Made by a program: the position numbers and the translations under genes. Under the pieces are notes generated by a model that saw nothing but the letters and a program-made list of their open reading frames with translations, ran no database searches and was not told the origin of the DNA. Of a DNA stretch of 64,000 nt, positions 41,297-50,903 are shown in pieces. This stretch comes from Planotetraspora phitsanulokensis (GTDB lineage Bacteria; Actinomycetota; Actinomycetes; Streptosporangiales; Streptosporangiaceae), in assembly GCF_016863295.1 (NCBI RefSeq), contig NZ_BOOP01000036.1, positions 80,932 to 144,931 of the forward strand, read 5' to 3'. Within the stretch, counting starts at the first letter, position 1; each line of letters opens with the position of its first letter.

Positions 41297-42099
41297 CGCC
41301 GGCGGTGCGCTGCGACGGCGTCGTGCAGATCTACAAGACCAAGGAGATCGAGGTCGTGGCCCTGCGCGACATCGACCTGGTCATCGAGGAGGGGGAGAGC
41401 GTCGCGTTCCTCGGGCCTTCGGGCGCGGGCAAGTCGACGCTGCTGTGGCTGCTCGCGGGGCTGCTGCGGCCGAGCGCCGGACGGCTCTGGCTGGGCGACA
41501 CCGAGATCGGCAAGCTGGGCCCGCGCGCCCTGGACCGGCTCAGGGCCGCGGACATCGGAGTGGTCCTGCAGAACCCGGCGCGCAACCTCATCCCCTACGC
41601 CACCGCCGTCCAGAACGTGACCTTCGCCCAGCGTGCCGTCAGGCGACGTGCCAGGAGGCCGGCGGGAGACCTGCTCGACCGGGTCGGGCTGACTCCCGTC
41701 CGCGACAAGCCGGCCGGGCGGTTGTCCGGGGGAGAGCAGCAGAGGCTGGCCGTCGCGGTCGCACTGGCCAACCGGCCACGACTGCTGCTGGCCGACGAGC
41801 CGACGAGTCAGCTCGACGCCGCCACCGGCCAGGCCGTGATCGAGCTCATCAGGGACCTCGGGGAGACGTCCGTGGTCGTGACGCACGACGCCAGGGTCAG
41901 CGAGGCCACCGGCCGCACCGTCACGATCAGGGACGGCCGGATCGGGGCCGAGGGCAGAGGCGGAGAGGACTTCGTGGTGGTCGGAAGAGAGGGCGCCGTC
42001 CAGTTGCCGCCCGAATATCACGAGCTGCTGCCTCCCGGCTCGATGGCGCGGGTGGAGCCGCTGCCGGACGGCGTCGTCCTCAGGCGGGCCGAGCCGTGA
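41293..42099 (+). CDS. Second ABC transporter ATP-binding protein (MacB type)
   Basis: A 268-residue ATPase with Walker [10 protein letters not shown], signature [15 protein letters not shown] and Walker [13 protein letters not shown], plus a C-terminal extension of about 50 residues ([22 protein letters not shown]) that is probably a partner-contact or degenerate accessory domain. Two non-identical ATPases with one permease suggest a heteromeric motor. It is coupled by overlaps at both ends (ATGA upstream, GTGA at 42096-42099 downstream). Confidence 0.92.
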   Translation: MTPAVRCDGVVQIYKTKEIEVVALRDIDLVIEEGESVAFLGPSGAGKSTLLWLLAGLLRPSAGRLWLGDTEIGKLGPRALDRLRAADIGVVLQNPARNLIPYATAVQNVTFAQRAVRRRARRPAGDLLDRVGLTPVRDKPAGRLSGGEQQRLAVAVALANRPRLLLADEPTSQLDAATGQAVIELIRDLGETSVVVTHDARVSEATGRTVTIRDGRIGAEGRGGEDFVVVGREGAVQLPPEYHELLPPGSMARVEPLPDGVVLRRAEP

Positions 42100-45089
42100 T
42101 CCTCCGCGGACTGTGGCGCCGCCGCTGGTTGTCGCTGATCGTGCTCGTCGTCGCGATCCTCCCCGTGGTCGCCGGGTCGCTCGGCCCGATGTACACCGAC
42201 GCGGCCCGCACCACGCTCCTGCGTGAGACGCTCGACCACGCGCTCCTCGATCACAGGGGCTGGCGCGTCACCTCCGTGACGGACACCGCGGGCAGGCTGG
42301 TTGAGGGTGTCAAGGCGCCCTTCCTGCTTCCGCCCATCAAGGGGGCGGAACTGCTCAGCCCCAACGAGAGGTCCACCAAGACCTACCCCCTGATGTGGAT
42401 CGACGGCCAGTGTGAACACGTGACGCTGATCGAGGGCCGGTGCCCCACGGCGGCCGGCGAGATCATGGCCACCGGCGCGTCGGGATTGAAGGTCGGCGGC
42501 ACGGTCAAGCTGAACCTGGTGCGCGATCCCGACTCCGGCAAACCGAGGCTCATGCCGCTGCGCGTCGTCGGTGTCTACAAGACCGACCAGACCGACCCCA
42601 TCTGGTACGGGCGGAGCCTGTTCCCGCAGACGGCCGGGGTCACGGAAGGCAACGGCGATCCCCTCCTGACCGTGGAGGACACGGAGCTTTCGTCCGCGGT
42701 CCCGGCGGGCGTCACCATGGCCGGCGTCCCCGCCACCGCGTGGGCGAGCACGGCCATCGTCTACATCGACCCGCAGAAGATCACCGGTGACGACCTCGCC
42801 CTGCTGGAGTCCGTCCAGGGCGAGCTGCGCGGCCTCGGGCAGAGCGGGCTGAGCACCACCGTCTTCAGCTACATGGACGACACGCTGAAAGCCGTCCATC
42901 TGCGCCTCGACTCCCTGTCGGTGCCCACGACCCTGGTGACGCTCCAGCTCGTGGCCCTGGGCTGGCTCCTGCTGTTCCTCACCGTCCGCGACCTCGTCGC
43001 CGCCCGTGCGCCGGAGATCGCACTGGCCAGGCTGCGCGGCCTGTCCACCCTGCGGATCTGGGCGTTCGGCCTGTCGGAGCCGGCCCTCCTTCTCCTCGCG
43101 GCGCTGCCTCTCGGGCTCGCCGCGAGTTTCGCGGTGGTCGAGCGGATGAGCGAGAGGCTCCTCCGCAATGATCTGGAGGTCGCGGTCGACGGCTTCACCG
43201 TGCTGTGCGGTGTGGCCGCCGTCTTCGGCGGCCTGCTGGCCACGGCGCTGGCGGCCAGGCAGACGGTGACGCAGCCCGTTGTCGAGCAGTGGCGGCGTAC
43301 GCCCCGTTCGCACCGCCGCGCCTGGGTCGTCGACGGGGTGGTGCTCGCGATCACCGCGGTGGGGCTCGCGGAGCTGGTCGCGGGCGACGCCATCACCGAC
43401 ACGACGGGACAACGCGCGAGCGCCCTCATCGCACCGGGCCTGCTCGCCGTGGCGCTTGCCATGATCGCCAGACGGATCCTGCCGCTCGCCTGCCGCGCCC
43501 TGTTCCAGCTCACCCGGACCCACGGGAACATCGGCGCCTTCCTCGCCATGCGCCAGATCTCGCGTGGCTCCGCCACGGCGAGCACGGTGGTCGTGCTGTC
43601 CGCCGGGCTCGGGCTCGCGGTCTTCGCGGTCGCGGCCTGGTCGGTGACCTCGCGCAACTACCAGGAGGTCGCGCGCGTCCACAACGGCGCCGAGACCGTC
43701 TTCGTCGTGCCCAGGACCGACGCCGCGACGCTCAGGAAGATCTCCGCGTCCGTCCCCGGCACGGCCCCGGTCATCGTGACACCCGGGCCTCCCGCGACGC
43801 TCGCCACCGACCCCGTGGCCTTCGCCTCGGTCGCGCTCTGGCGGCCGTCGTACGGGAACGACCAGCCGCTGAGCCGGTTGGTGGCGAAACTCTCCCCGCC
43901 CACGGCGGCGCCCAGAGTGATGTTTTCCGGAGACCGGATCCGGGCGCACATCAGCACACCGCCGTTGCCCAAAGGCTGGAACGCCGTCCTCTACGCCGAT
44001 TTCCGGGTCTTCGGCGAGACCAGACCTGCCTCGATCCCGATGGCCAGGCTGCTCGCGGGGACCACGGTCTACGAGTGGGGGCTGCCGCGCGGCTGCCTCA
44101 CCGCACCGTGCGAGCTGCGCGGTCTGCGCATGGAGGTGATGGGGGACAGCGGCACGGACTTCGAGGACCGGCCGAGCGGCGGTGCGCTCCTCACGAAACT
44201 CGAGATGCGCGGCGACGGCCGGTGGAGCACCGTCGACGCCGGGCTCGACGACCCGAATAGATGGACGTCGACCTCCTCGACCTCGGACGGCGGGCTACCT
44301 CTTTCCTTCGACCCGAACTTCAGCGCGACCAGGCCCGACACCTTCCCCGACCCAATGCCCGGGCTGTCGTCGGGAACGGCGGCGGGCCAGAAGTTGCCGG
44401 GCCTGGACGACATCTATTTCTCCGGTTACAAGTCCGTCGCCACGACATGGGCCCTTCCCGGCCTGAACGCCCCCGGGGTGGTCGTGGACCTGGAGATGGC
44501 GGACCGGGTCGCCTACGGCTACTCCTCGCGGACCGAGTTCCAGATCTGGGCGGCCCCCGGCCGTGGGGAGGAGGTGCGCGACGCGCTGCGCGGGGACGGC
44601 GTCCCCATCCTCGCCACGCGGACGCTGGACGACCTCGTCTCGGCCTACACGAGTCAGGGACCCGGCCTGGCGCTGCTTCTGCTCATCATCTCGGCGGGCG
44701 TCGCCGCCCTGCTCGCGCTCGGCCGGGCCGTCCTCGCCCTCCACGCGGCGGCGCGGCGCCGGACGTACGAGATGGCGGCCCTGGAGGCGGCGGGCGCCCG
44801 CGTGCGGCCGCTTCGGACGGCGCTGCTGCTGGAGCAGACGATCACGTTGTCGTGGGGCGCACTGACCGGGATACTCGCGGGCCTGGTGGCGGCATGGGCC
44901 GCGCTGCCCCGCGTGCCCGAGTTCGCCGAGACCCCCGTGACGCCTCCGCTGGACTACTCGCTCGTGCCCGTGCCCGTCATCGCCGTGGCGTGCGCCGTGC
45001 TCGCCCTGAGCATGATCGCCGCCGCTGTGACGTCGGAACTGCTGCTGCGCGGCGTCCGCGTCGACCAGCTTCGCGAGGCGCCCGCCTGA
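42096..45089 (+). CDS. FtsX-like ABC permease, large double-domain type
   Basis: A 997-residue membrane protein. An N-terminal helix ([18 protein letters not shown]) is followed by a large extracellular domain (about 35-275), four membrane segments (about 280-540), a second extracellular domain (about 560-850) and a terminal group of helices from [17 protein letters not shown] to the end. Two FtsX-type membrane regions in one chain match the MacB-like permeases of mechanotransmission systems that drive periplasmic or cell-surface work rather than membrane transport. The extracellular domains are unidentified. The GTG start overlaps the preceding stop. Regulation and substrate are unknown; no two-component genes adjoin. 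Confidence 0.9.
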   Translation: MILRGLWRRRWLSLIVLVVAILPVVAGSLGPMYTDAARTTLLRETLDHALLDHRGWRVTSVTDTAGRLVEGVKAPFLLPPIKGAELLSPNERSTKTYPLMWIDGQCEHVTLIEGRCPTAAGEIMATGASGLKVGGTVKLNLVRDPDSGKPRLMPLRVVGVYKTDQTDPIWYGRSLFPQTAGVTEGNGDPLLTVEDTELSSAVPAGVTMAGVPATAWASTAIVYIDPQKITGDDLALLESVQGELRGLGQSGLSTTVFSYMDDTLKAVHLRLDSLSVPTTLVTLQLVALGWLLLFLTVRDLVAARAPEIALARLRGLSTLRIWAFGLSEPALLLLAALPLGLAASFAVVERMSERLLRNDLEVAVDGFTVLCGVAAVFGGLLATALAARQTVTQPVVEQWRRTPRSHRRAWVVDGVVLAITAVGLAELVAGDAITDTTGQRASALIAPGLLAVALAMIARRILPLACRALFQLTRTHGNIGAFLAMRQISRGSATASTVVVLSAGLGLAVFAVAAWSVTSRNYQEVARVHNGAETVFVVPRTDAATLRKISASVPGTAPVIVTPGPPATLATDPVAFASVALWRPSYGNDQPLSRLVAKLSPPTAAPRVMFSGDRIRAHISTPPLPKGWNAVLYADFRVFGETRPASIPMARLLAGTTVYEWGLPRGCLTAPCELRGLRMEVMGDSGTDFEDRPSGGALLTKLEMRGDGRWSTVDAGLDDPNRWTSTSSTSDGGLPLSFDPNFSATRPDTFPDPMPGLSSGTAAGQKLPGLDDIYFSGYKSVATTWALPGLNAPGVVVDLEMADRVAYGYSSRTEFQIWAAPGRGEEVRDALRGDGVPILATRTLDDLVSAYTSQGPGLALLLLIISAGVAALLALGRAVLALHAAARRRTYEMAALEAAGARVRPLRTALLLEQTITLSWGALTGILAGLVAAWAALPRVPEFAETPVTPPLDYSLVPVPVIAVACAVLALSMIAAAVTSELLLRGVRVDQLREAPA

Positions 45090-45106
45090 CGGGGCTCGCT
45101 GCCCGA

Positions 45107-45112
45107 TACGGT
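45107..45112 (+). promoter_or_regulatory. -10 box TACGGT before the YnfA-type gene
   Basis: TACGGT ends 7 bases before GTG 45120 and one base before GTG 45114. The leaderless spacing favours 45120 as the start. Confidence 0.45.
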
Positions 45113-45119
45113 CGTGTTC

Positions 45120-45452
45120 GTGACCGTCGCTCGTTCGATCCTGCTCTTCCTCCTCGCCGCCGTCGCCGAGATCGGCGGCGCGTGGCTGGTCTGGCAGGGA
45201 TGGCGTGAACATCGCGGCCCATGGTGGATCGCCGCGGGCGTCATGGCCCTCGCCGCGTACGGCTTCGTCGCGACGTTCCAGCCCGATGCCAATTTCGGGC
45301 GGGTGCTGGCCGCCTACGGCGGCGTGTTCGTCGCGGGCTCGCTGGTGTGGGGCGTCGTGGCGGACGGATTCCGGCCCACCGTCTGGGACGTCGTCGGCGC
45401 CGCCATCTGCCTGGTGGGCGTGGCCGTCATCATGTACGCGCCCCACAATTGA
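45120..45452 (+). CDS. YnfA/UPF0060 family small membrane protein
   Basis: A 110-residue protein with four hydrophobic helices and the family motif [20 protein letters not shown], followed by [35 protein letters not shown]. YnfA proteins are related to small multidrug resistance pumps and are implicated in efflux of cationic compounds; a role here is inference. It lies 30 bases after the FtsX-like permease and before an SDR gene. GTG 45120 is preferred to GTG 45114 because of the -10 spacing. Confidence 0.9.
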   Translation: MTVARSILLFLLAAVAEIGGAWLVWQGWREHRGPWWIAAGVMALAAYGFVATFQPDANFGRVLAAYGGVFVAGSLVWGVVADGFRPTVWDVVGAAICLVGVAVIMYAPHN

Positions 45453-45508
45453 TCACGATGGGATAGTTTGCCGGTGACCCTGGCGGCACGTCCCCCTGGA
45501 GATCCCAC

Positions 45509-46531
45509 ATGGCACGCTCGGCGCGCGACGTGACCGTCCCCGACCTCACGGGCAGGCGCGCGGTGATCACCGGTGCGAACAGCGGTCTCGGGCTCGGGCT
45601 GACACGCCGTTTCGCCGCGGCGGGGGCCGAGGTCGTCCTCGCCGTCAGGAACCGCGCGAAGGGCGCCGCCGCGGTCGAGGAGGTGCGTACGGCGGTGCCG
45701 GACGCGCGGCTGACCATCCGCCACCTCGACCTGGCCTCGCTCGCGACCGTGGCGGCCTTCGGCGCCGAGCTGGCCGCCGAGGGCCGGCCGATCGATTTCC
45801 TCATCAACAACGCGGGTGTCATGGCGCTGCCGAAGCGCGCCGTGACCGAGGACGGCTTCGAGATGCAGTTCGGCGGCAACCATCTCGGGCATTTCGCACT
45901 GACCGGGCACCTGCTGCCGTTGCTGCGCGCCGCGGAGGCGCCTCGTGTGACCACGGTCAGCAGCATCTCCACCTGGTGGGGCCGGCTGGACTTCGGCGAC
46001 CTGCAGAGCGAGAGGTACCGCCCGCAGCGCGCCTACGGCGGATCCAAGATCGCGAACCTGTTGTTCGCCCGGGAGCTCCACCGCCGCAGCGAAGAGGCCG
46101 GGTGGGGCATCCTCAGCAACGCCGCCCATCCCGGCGCCACGATCACCAACCTGCAGTTCACCGGCCCCACGCACGGCGGCGCCGCCGTCACGCGCACGCG
46201 CCTGATGTACGGCATCCTGTACCGGATCCCGGGACTGTGGCAGCAGGTGCCCACCGGCATCCTGCCGATCCTCCACGCGGCCGTCAGCCCCGAGGCCAGA
46301 GGGGGCGCCTACTACGGGCCGGACGGGTTCGGCGAACTCACCGGTGGACCGGCCCCGGCCAGAGCGCCCAGGCGCGCCCTGGACGACGCGGACGCCGCGC
46401 GCTTGTGGGACGTGTCCGAGAAGCTCACCGGAGTCGCCTATCCCCGCGGTCACACCCGCCGCCGGTTGACCTTCATGCGAGCAACGAGAGCCCGTGCACG
46501 AGGCGGTCGACGGTTTTGCGGGGGCCGATGA
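45509..46531 (+). CDS. Short-chain dehydrogenase/reductase (retinol dehydrogenase-like)
   Basis: A 340-residue NAD(P)-dependent SDR. The cofactor loop is [11 protein letters not shown], the NNAG motif is in [10 protein letters not shown], the catalytic Ser is in VSSISTWWG, and the Tyr/Lys pair in AYGGSKIAN. The C-terminal 80 residues are longer than the classical fold and resemble the retinol dehydrogenase/oxidoreductase group; the last 18 residues are very basic. Its 3' end overlaps the convergent DUF2000 gene by 59 bases, so the final residues may be dispensable. The substrate is unknown. Confidence 0.9.
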   Translation: MARSARDVTVPDLTGRRAVITGANSGLGLGLTRRFAAAGAEVVLAVRNRAKGAAAVEEVRTAVPDARLTIRHLDLASLATVAAFGAELAAEGRPIDFLINNAGVMALPKRAVTEDGFEMQFGGNHLGHFALTGHLLPLLRAAEAPRVTTVSSISTWWGRLDFGDLQSERYRPQRAYGGSKIANLLFARELHRRSEEAGWGILSNAAHPGATITNLQFTGPTHGGAAVTRTRLMYGILYRIPGLWQQVPTGILPILHAAVSPEARGGAYYGPDGFGELTGGPAPARAPRRALDDADAARLWDVSEKLTGVAYPRGHTRRRLTFMRATRARARGGRRFCGGR

Positions 46532-46949
46532 CGCTGACCGCGCAGTAGTCCAGTTCGGCGGCCTCCGCAGCGGACATCCGCTCGAGGAATCCGTCGTAGA
46601 CGCGGACGAGCTGGGCGAGGCTCGGCATGTCGGCCACGAACACCCCCTCCGAGACGGCCGCCTTGGCCCTGAGCTCCGCCATCCGGGACGACGACGCCCC
46701 CAGGATCGTGCAACCTGCCCAGGGAAGGCCGGGATGGAGATTTCCGGCCGCGTCCTCGGCGTCCGGACCGAGGAGCCCGGGCACCCCGGCCGCCGTGGCC
46801 GCGGCCACGCAGACTGCGGCGTTGACGATCCGGCCTGCCGGCAACGTCTCGGCGACGACGACCACCCACTTCAGCCGGGCCGAGCGCGTCGGCTCTCCCG
46901 TAAGGATCTCCTCCGGCGCGTATCCGACCGCCGGCGCCGCATCGTTCAC
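46473..46949 (-). CDS. DUF2000 family protein
   Basis: A 158-residue protein of the DUF2000 family, of unknown function, with the fold pattern [41 protein letters not shown] and [21 protein letters not shown]2000 genes are often paired with Lrp/AsnC regulators, as here. GTG 46949 was chosen because AAGGAG lies upstream and the family starts there; the frame runs to 47018. It is divergent from the Lrp gene (104-bp gap) and overlaps the SDR gene at its 3' end. Confidence 0.83.
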   Translation of the reverse strand: MNDAAPAVGYAPEEILTGEPTRSARLKWVVVVAETLPAGRIVNAAVCVAAATAAGVPGLLGPDAEDAAGNLHPGLPWAGCTILGASSSRMAELRAKAAVSEGVFVADMPSLAQLVRVYDGFLERMSAAEAAELDYCAVSVIGPRKTVDRLVHGLSLLA

Positions 46950-47040
46950 TCGACCCCACTCCTTCGCTGATATACGAAATCTCGGCATCAGGCTAGGCAC
47001 AAGTGCAGGCGCTGCCAATCTGATCCGTACTTAATTCGGC

Positions 47041-47046
47041 TAGGCT
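47041..47046 (+). promoter_or_regulatory. -10 box TAGGCT before the Lrp gene
   Basis: TAGGCT ends 6 bases before ATG 47053, without a Shine-Dalgarno sequence. A leaderless transcript is likely. Confidence 0.5.
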
Positions 47047-47052
47047 GCCGAT

Positions 47053-47532
47053 ATGGCTGACCTGGACGAACTAGATACGGCGATCCTGCGGGAACTGCAG
47101 CACGACGCACGGCGCACCAACCGCGACGTCGCCGCGGCTGTGGGGGTGTCGCCGACCACCGCGCTCGACCGGACGCGGGCCCTGCGCCAGCGAGGCGTCA
47201 TCCGGGGGGCGACGCTCGACGTCGACCTCGCGGAGATCGGGCGTCCGGTCCAGGCGCTGATCGCCGTGCGGATCCGCCCGCCCTCGCGGCGCGCCATCGA
47301 GGCCTTCCGCAACTGGGTCAGCGGGCTGCCCGAGACGATTGGCGTCTTCGTGGTGTCGGGGACGGAGGACTTCCTGATCCACGTCGCCGTCCCCGGCAAC
47401 GACAGCCTGTACGCGTTCGTCATCGACAGGCTCACCGAACGGCCCGAGGTGGCGGACGTGCGCACCAGCATCGTCTACGAGCACCTGCGGGTTCCCGCCG
47501 TCGCCCCGGCGCGGCCGGCCAGGGTCAGATGA
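47053..47532 (+). CDS. Lrp/AsnC family transcriptional regulator
   Basis: A 159-residue regulator with an N-terminal AsnC-type helix-turn-helix (LDTAILRELQHDARRTNRDVAAAVGVS) and a C-terminal RAM ligand-binding domain (ALIAVRIRP, VSGTEDFLIHVAVPG). These proteins bind amino acids or related ligands and form octamers. Position opposite the DUF2000 gene makes that gene the likely target. The 3' end overlaps the SDR at 47525 by 8 bases. Confidence 0.93.
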   Translation: MADLDELDTAILRELQHDARRTNRDVAAAVGVSPTTALDRTRALRQRGVIRGATLDVDLAEIGRPVQALIAVRIRPPSRRAIEAFRNWVSGLPETIGVFVVSGTEDFLIHVAVPGNDSLYAFVIDRLTERPEVADVRTSIVYEHLRVPAVAPARPARVR

Positions 47533-48409
47533 CCGGAGCCCCCGCGCGCTCGGCGACGACGTCGTCCGCGTCGGTGCCGTAGGCAAGGCCGCGCTGCGCC
47601 CGCAACGCCGACAGCCTCTCCAGGAGGGCCGCCTCGATCGCCTCGTAGGCGTTGGCGCCGAGCGTGAGCCGCCTCGGTGCGGGGTTCGTCTCGACCGAGT
47701 CGGCGACAGCGCCGGCGATTTTGCGGGGGTCGCCCGCGACGGCTCTGCGGAGAAGGTCCGGGTCGGCGTCGCCGCCCAGCATGCCGCGGATCCGGCCCAG
47801 GATGCCCGTGCCGTACGCGTCGATCGGGTCGGCGACCGCGAGATTGCGGTTGAAGTCGGTCCGCGCTCCGCCCGGCTCGACGAGGGTGACCTCGACTCCG
47901 AACGGCGCGAGCTCGATGGCGACCGACTCGAAGAACCCCTCGACGCCGAACTTGGTCGCGTTGTACAGGCTCATGCCCGGGTCGGGTACCTGCCCGCCGG
48001 AGCTGGACATCTGCACGATCCGCCCGCCGCCCTGCGCCCGCAGGTACGGCACCGCGGCCCGGGTGAGCTGGATCGCGCCGATCAGGTTGACCTCGATCTG
48101 GCGGCGCAGGAGCTCGTCGGAGACCTCCTCGGCCGCGCCGAGCACGCCGAAACCGGCGTTGGAGACGATCACGTCGATCCGGCCGAAGGCGGCGAACGCC
48201 TCGCCGACCACGCGGCGGATCGCGTCGGCGTCGGTCACGTCCAGGTGCGCCCTCCACAAGCGGTCGCCGTACCGGGCCACGAGCGGTTCCAGGGCGTCCA
48301 TCCGGCGGCCGGTCGCCGCGACACGGTCGCCTCTGGCGAGCAGGAGCGTGGTGAGCTCATATCCGAACCCCGATGTCGCACCGGTGATGAACCAGGTTCT
48401 GGACGTCAT
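47525..48409 (-). CDS. Short-chain dehydrogenase/reductase
   Basis: A 294-residue SDR with TGATSGFGYEL as the cofactor loop, VSNAGFG in place of NNAG, Ser in MSSSGGQ and the Tyr/Lys pair in LYNATKFGVEG. This is the classical SDR group of the YdfG/DltE type, often with unknown substrate. The ATG at 48409 has GAGAGGG 7 bases upstream. It is divergent from a TetR gene, and the gap holds three operator-like repeats, so it is the likely repressed target. Confidence 0.93.
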   Translation of the reverse strand: MTSRTWFITGATSGFGYELTTLLLARGDRVAATGRRMDALEPLVARYGDRLWRAHLDVTDADAIRRVVGEAFAAFGRIDVIVSNAGFGVLGAAEEVSDELLRRQIEVNLIGAIQLTRAAVPYLRAQGGGRIVQMSSSGGQVPDPGMSLYNATKFGVEGFFESVAIELAPFGVEVTLVEPGGARTDFNRNLAVADPIDAYGTGILGRIRGMLGGDADPDLLRRAVAGDPRKIAGAVADSVETNPAPRRLTLGANAYEAIEAALLERLSALRAQRGLAYGTDADDVVAERAGAPVI

Positions 48410-48431
48410 GGCAGTGCCCTCTCTCGCAATG

Positions 48432-48483
48432 TAGTCACTGCCTAGAATCTAGTCAGTGTCTAGAAATGTAGTCAATGGCTAGA
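48432..48483. promoter_or_regulatory. Three tandem TetR-type operator repeats
   Basis: TAGTCACTGCCTAGA (48432-48446), TAGTCAGTGTCTAGA (48450-48464) and TAGTCAATGGCTAGA (48469-48483) are direct repeats spaced 18-19 bp. They contain embedded dyads CTAGAATCTAG and TCTAG-N7-CTAGA. They fill the divergent gap between the SDR and TetR genes and overlap the TetR gene's promoter. Confidence 0.7.
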
Positions 48484-48490
48484 CCCGGAG

Positions 48491-48496
48491 TAGGTT
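48491..48496 (+). promoter_or_regulatory. -10 box TAGGTT before the TetR gene
   Basis: TAGGTT ends 7 bases before ATG 48504. The third operator repeat ends 8 bases before it, where a -35 region would lie, so the TetR protein could repress its own promoter. Confidence 0.5.
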
Positions 48497-48503
48497 GTGG
48501 GGC

Positions 48504-49103
48504 ATGGCACAGGCGACCCCGCGTTACCACCATGGCAACCTGCGCGCCGAGCTGCTCGTCTCCGCCGAGCGCAAGCTGGAGACGACCGGCGTCCAGGGGC
48601 TGTCCCTGCGGGAACTGGCCCGCGAGATCGGCGTGAGCCACGGCGCGCCCCGTCAGCACTTCCCCGACAAGCAGGCGCTGCTGGACGCGCTGGCCGTTCT
48701 CGGCCTCGAGCGGCTCGGGCGCGAACTGGGCGCGGCTTTGGGCGAGGCCGAGGGCCCGTTCGCCGACCGGCTGCTCGCGTTCGTGCGCGCCTACGTCCGG
48801 TTCGCGACGGCCCATCCGGCAATGCTGGCGCTGATGTTCGCGCGCAAGGACCGCCCCGACGCCCCCGAACTCCTGGAGGCCGGCGAGCGGGCGTTCGCGG
48901 CGCCGGTGGCTCTCATCGCCGGGGCGCAGGCCGCCGGGGAGATCGACGACGCGGACCCCGACCGGGTCGCGATGGCGCTGCTGGCCACCATTCAGGGCCT
49001 CGCCACGATCATCACCGGCGGCATGATCGGCGACCGGTCCGACGACGTGGTCGTCTCGGGCACGGTCGAGACCCTCCTGCGCGGTCTGCGGCCCACGCGC
49101 TGA
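48504..49103 (+). CDS. TetR/AcrR family transcriptional regulator
   Basis: A 199-residue TetR regulator. The N-terminal helix-turn-helix is typical (YHHGNLRAELLVSAERKLETTG, LSLRELAREIGVSHGAPRQHF), with a TetR_C ligand domain after residue 80. ATG 48504 is preferred to the upstream GTG because of the -10 box. It is divergent from the SDR across three operator repeats and probably represses it. The ligand is unknown. Confidence 0.93.
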   Translation: MAQATPRYHHGNLRAELLVSAERKLETTGVQGLSLRELAREIGVSHGAPRQHFPDKQALLDALAVLGLERLGRELGAALGEAEGPFADRLLAFVRAYVRFATAHPAMLALMFARKDRPDAPELLEAGERAFAAPVALIAGAQAAGEIDDADPDRVAMALLATIQGLATIITGGMIGDRSDDVVVSGTVETLLRGLRPTR

Positions 49104-49283
49104 GGCTGTGCGCCACGCGCCGAAGGTGTGCGCCGGGTGCGTCAGCGAGAGGCAGGGGTGCGCAAAGCCGCTGGTCGCGGCGTCGTGGCGGCTTCTTGGC
49201 GGTGACGGTGTGGCCTAACGTCGGGACAAGCCGCACCGGGCCGACCGGCGCGGCCTTTCGATGTTGTGATCAAGGAGAGCGTC

Positions 49284-49493
49284 ATGCGACTGAGCGCGCG
49301 GAACAAGATCCCCGCCCGGGTGACCGCCATAACCCATGGAGAGGCCACCGCGAACGTCGAACTGGACGCAGGCGGAGTGCGCCTGGTGGCCGCGATCACC
49401 GTGGAGGCCGCCAAGGAACTGGGCCTGGCCCGGGGCGGTCAGGTGATCGCGATGGTCAAGGCCTCCGATGTGATCCTCGCGGTGGAGGACTGA
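49284..49493 (+). CDS. Mop-domain molybdenum-binding protein (molbindin)
   Basis: A 69-residue single TOBE/Mop domain: SARNKIPARVTAITHGEATANVELDAGG, then ITVEAAKELGLARGGQVIAMVKASDVIL. Such molbindins bind molybdate or tungstate as oligomers and act as storage or sensor proteins. AAGGAG lies 8 bases before the ATG at 49284. It is the first gene of the molybdate module, 170 bases before the HTH-TOBE regulator. Confidence 0.92.
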   Translation: MRLSARNKIPARVTAITHGEATANVELDAGGVRLVAAITVEAAKELGLARGGQVIAMVKASDVILAVED

Positions 49494-49649
49494 CCTCGGC
49501 GGGTGGTGCGACGTCGCCCCTGGCCCGCGCCACCCGTACGGTCTGTACAGGCACGGGAGGGGGAGGATCAGAGCGGCGTGTATCGCAGATGCAATGCTAA
49601 CAACCTGATCACCCTTGCTCATGCACGGACTTCCGTCGATTGAATCTTG

Positions 49650-49655
49650 TATTTT
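49650..49655 (+). promoter_or_regulatory. -10 box TATTTT before the HTH-TOBE gene
   Basis: TATTTT ends 7 bases before ATG 49663. No good ribosome site is present, so this gene, and perhaps the modABC genes, starts from a leaderless transcript. Confidence 0.5.
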
Positions 49656-49662
49656 CGAAGGT

Positions 49663-50076
49663 ATGGTGACTGCCGTGACCACGTTCCGGATCAGCGAAGC
49701 CGCCGCGCTGCTCGGCGTCAGCGCGGACACCGTCCGCCGCTGGGTCGACGCTGGCCGTCTGCCCGCGCAGCGTGACGACCACGGCCACCGGATGGTGGAC
49801 GGTGCGGATCTGGCCTCGTTCGCGCGCTCCCAGATCGACACGGAGGACGGCTCGGGGCTGTCGTCGGCCCGCAACCGCTTCCGCGGGATCGTGACCGAGG
49901 TGATCAGGGACGCGGTGATGGCTCAGGTGGAGATCGCCGCCGGGCCGTTCCGGGTGGTCTCGCTCATGAGCCGCCAGGCGGCCGACGAGCTCGGCCTGGA
50001 GGTCGGCGCCGTGGCCATCGCGGTCATCAAGTCCACCAACGTCGTCGTGGAGATCCCCGACCACGCGCGTACCTGA
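49663..50076 (+). CDS. HTH-TOBE molybdate-responsive regulator
   Basis: A 137-residue protein combining a MerR/excisionase-type helix-turn-helix (FRISEAAALLGVSADTVRRWVDAGRLPA, residues 8-35) with a single Mop/TOBE domain (about 68-135, RNRFRGIVTEVIRDAVMAQVEIAAG). It is a ModE analogue built on a different DNA-binding domain. The modA gene follows 17 bases downstream, so it is probably co-transcribed and regulates the modABC operon according to molybdate level; control is inferred from the context. Confidence 0.87.
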   Translation: MVTAVTTFRISEAAALLGVSADTVRRWVDAGRLPAQRDDHGHRMVDGADLASFARSQIDTEDGSGLSSARNRFRGIVTEVIRDAVMAQVEIAAGPFRVVSLMSRQAADELGLEVGAVAIAVIKSTNVVVEIPDHART

Positions 50077-50093
50077 CCCATGAAGGAGTTCCC

Positions 50094-50897
50094 GTGCTCA
50101 GGCGTCTTACCCGGTGGGCCGTCGCGGCCCCCGTCGCTTTAGCGCTCGTCTCGGGCCTGTCGGCCTGCGGTTCCGACGAACCGGGCACCTCGGCGTCGGC
50201 GTCTCCCGCGGCCTCGTCCGCGTCGTCGTCCGCGCTGACCGTGTTCGCGGCCGCCTCCCTCACCGAGACCTTCACCGAGCTTGGAAAGACCTTCGAGGCG
50301 GCCAACCCGGGCGTGAAGGTGACGTTCAACTTCGGATCGAGCGCCACCCTGGCGCAGCAGATCACGCAGGGCGCCCCCGCCGACGTCTTCGCCGCGGCCA
50401 GCCCGGCCACGATGAAGACCGTCACCGACGCCTCGATGGCCGCCGCGCCGACCACGTTCGTGCGCAACAAGCTGGAGATCGCGGTGCCGCCGGACAACCC
50501 CGCCAAGGTCGACGAGCTGAAGGACCTCACCGACTCCAAGGTCAAGGTGGCGCTGTGCGCCGAGCAGGTGCCGTGCGGCGCGGCGGCGATCAAGGCGCTG
50601 GACGCCGCGGGGCTGAAGGTCACCCCCGTCACACTGGAGCAGGACGTCAAGGCCACGCTGACCAAGGTCGAGCTCGGCGAGGTCGACGCGGCGCTCGTCT
50701 ACAAGACCGACGTGCTGTCCGCCGGCGGCAAGGTCACGGGCATCGACTTCCCCGAGGCCGACAAGGCGATCAACGACTACCCGATCGCGCCGCTGACCAA
50801 GGCCCCCGCTCCGGACCTGGCCAAGAAGTTCGTCGACCTGGTGCTCTCGCAGCAGGGCAAGGACGTGCTGGTCAAGGCCGGATTCGAAGCCGCCTGA
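50094..50897 (+). CDS. modA: Molybdate ABC transporter substrate-binding lipoprotein
   Basis: A 267-residue exported lipoprotein. The signal peptide ends at the lipobox LSAC (Cys25). The mature part begins with a Ser/Ala linker and then LTVFAAASLTETFTELGKTFEAANPGVKVTFNFGSSATLAQQI, the ModA signature, and contains the TDSKVKVALCAEQVPCG and VDAALVYKTDVL segments that form the oxyanion pocket. It binds molybdate or tungstate outside the membrane for ModBC. GTG 50094 is preceded by AAGGAG. Confidence 0.95.
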   Translation: MLRRLTRWAVAAPVALALVSGLSACGSDEPGTSASASPAASSASSSALTVFAAASLTETFTELGKTFEAANPGVKVTFNFGSSATLAQQITQGAPADVFAAASPATMKTVTDASMAAAPTTFVRNKLEIAVPPDNPAKVDELKDLTDSKVKVALCAEQVPCGAAAIKALDAAGLKVTPVTLEQDVKATLTKVELGEVDAALVYKTDVLSAGGKVTGIDFPEADKAINDYPIAPLTKAPAPDLAKKFVDLVLSQQGKDVLVKAGFEAA

Positions 50898-50903
50898 CCT
50901 GAC

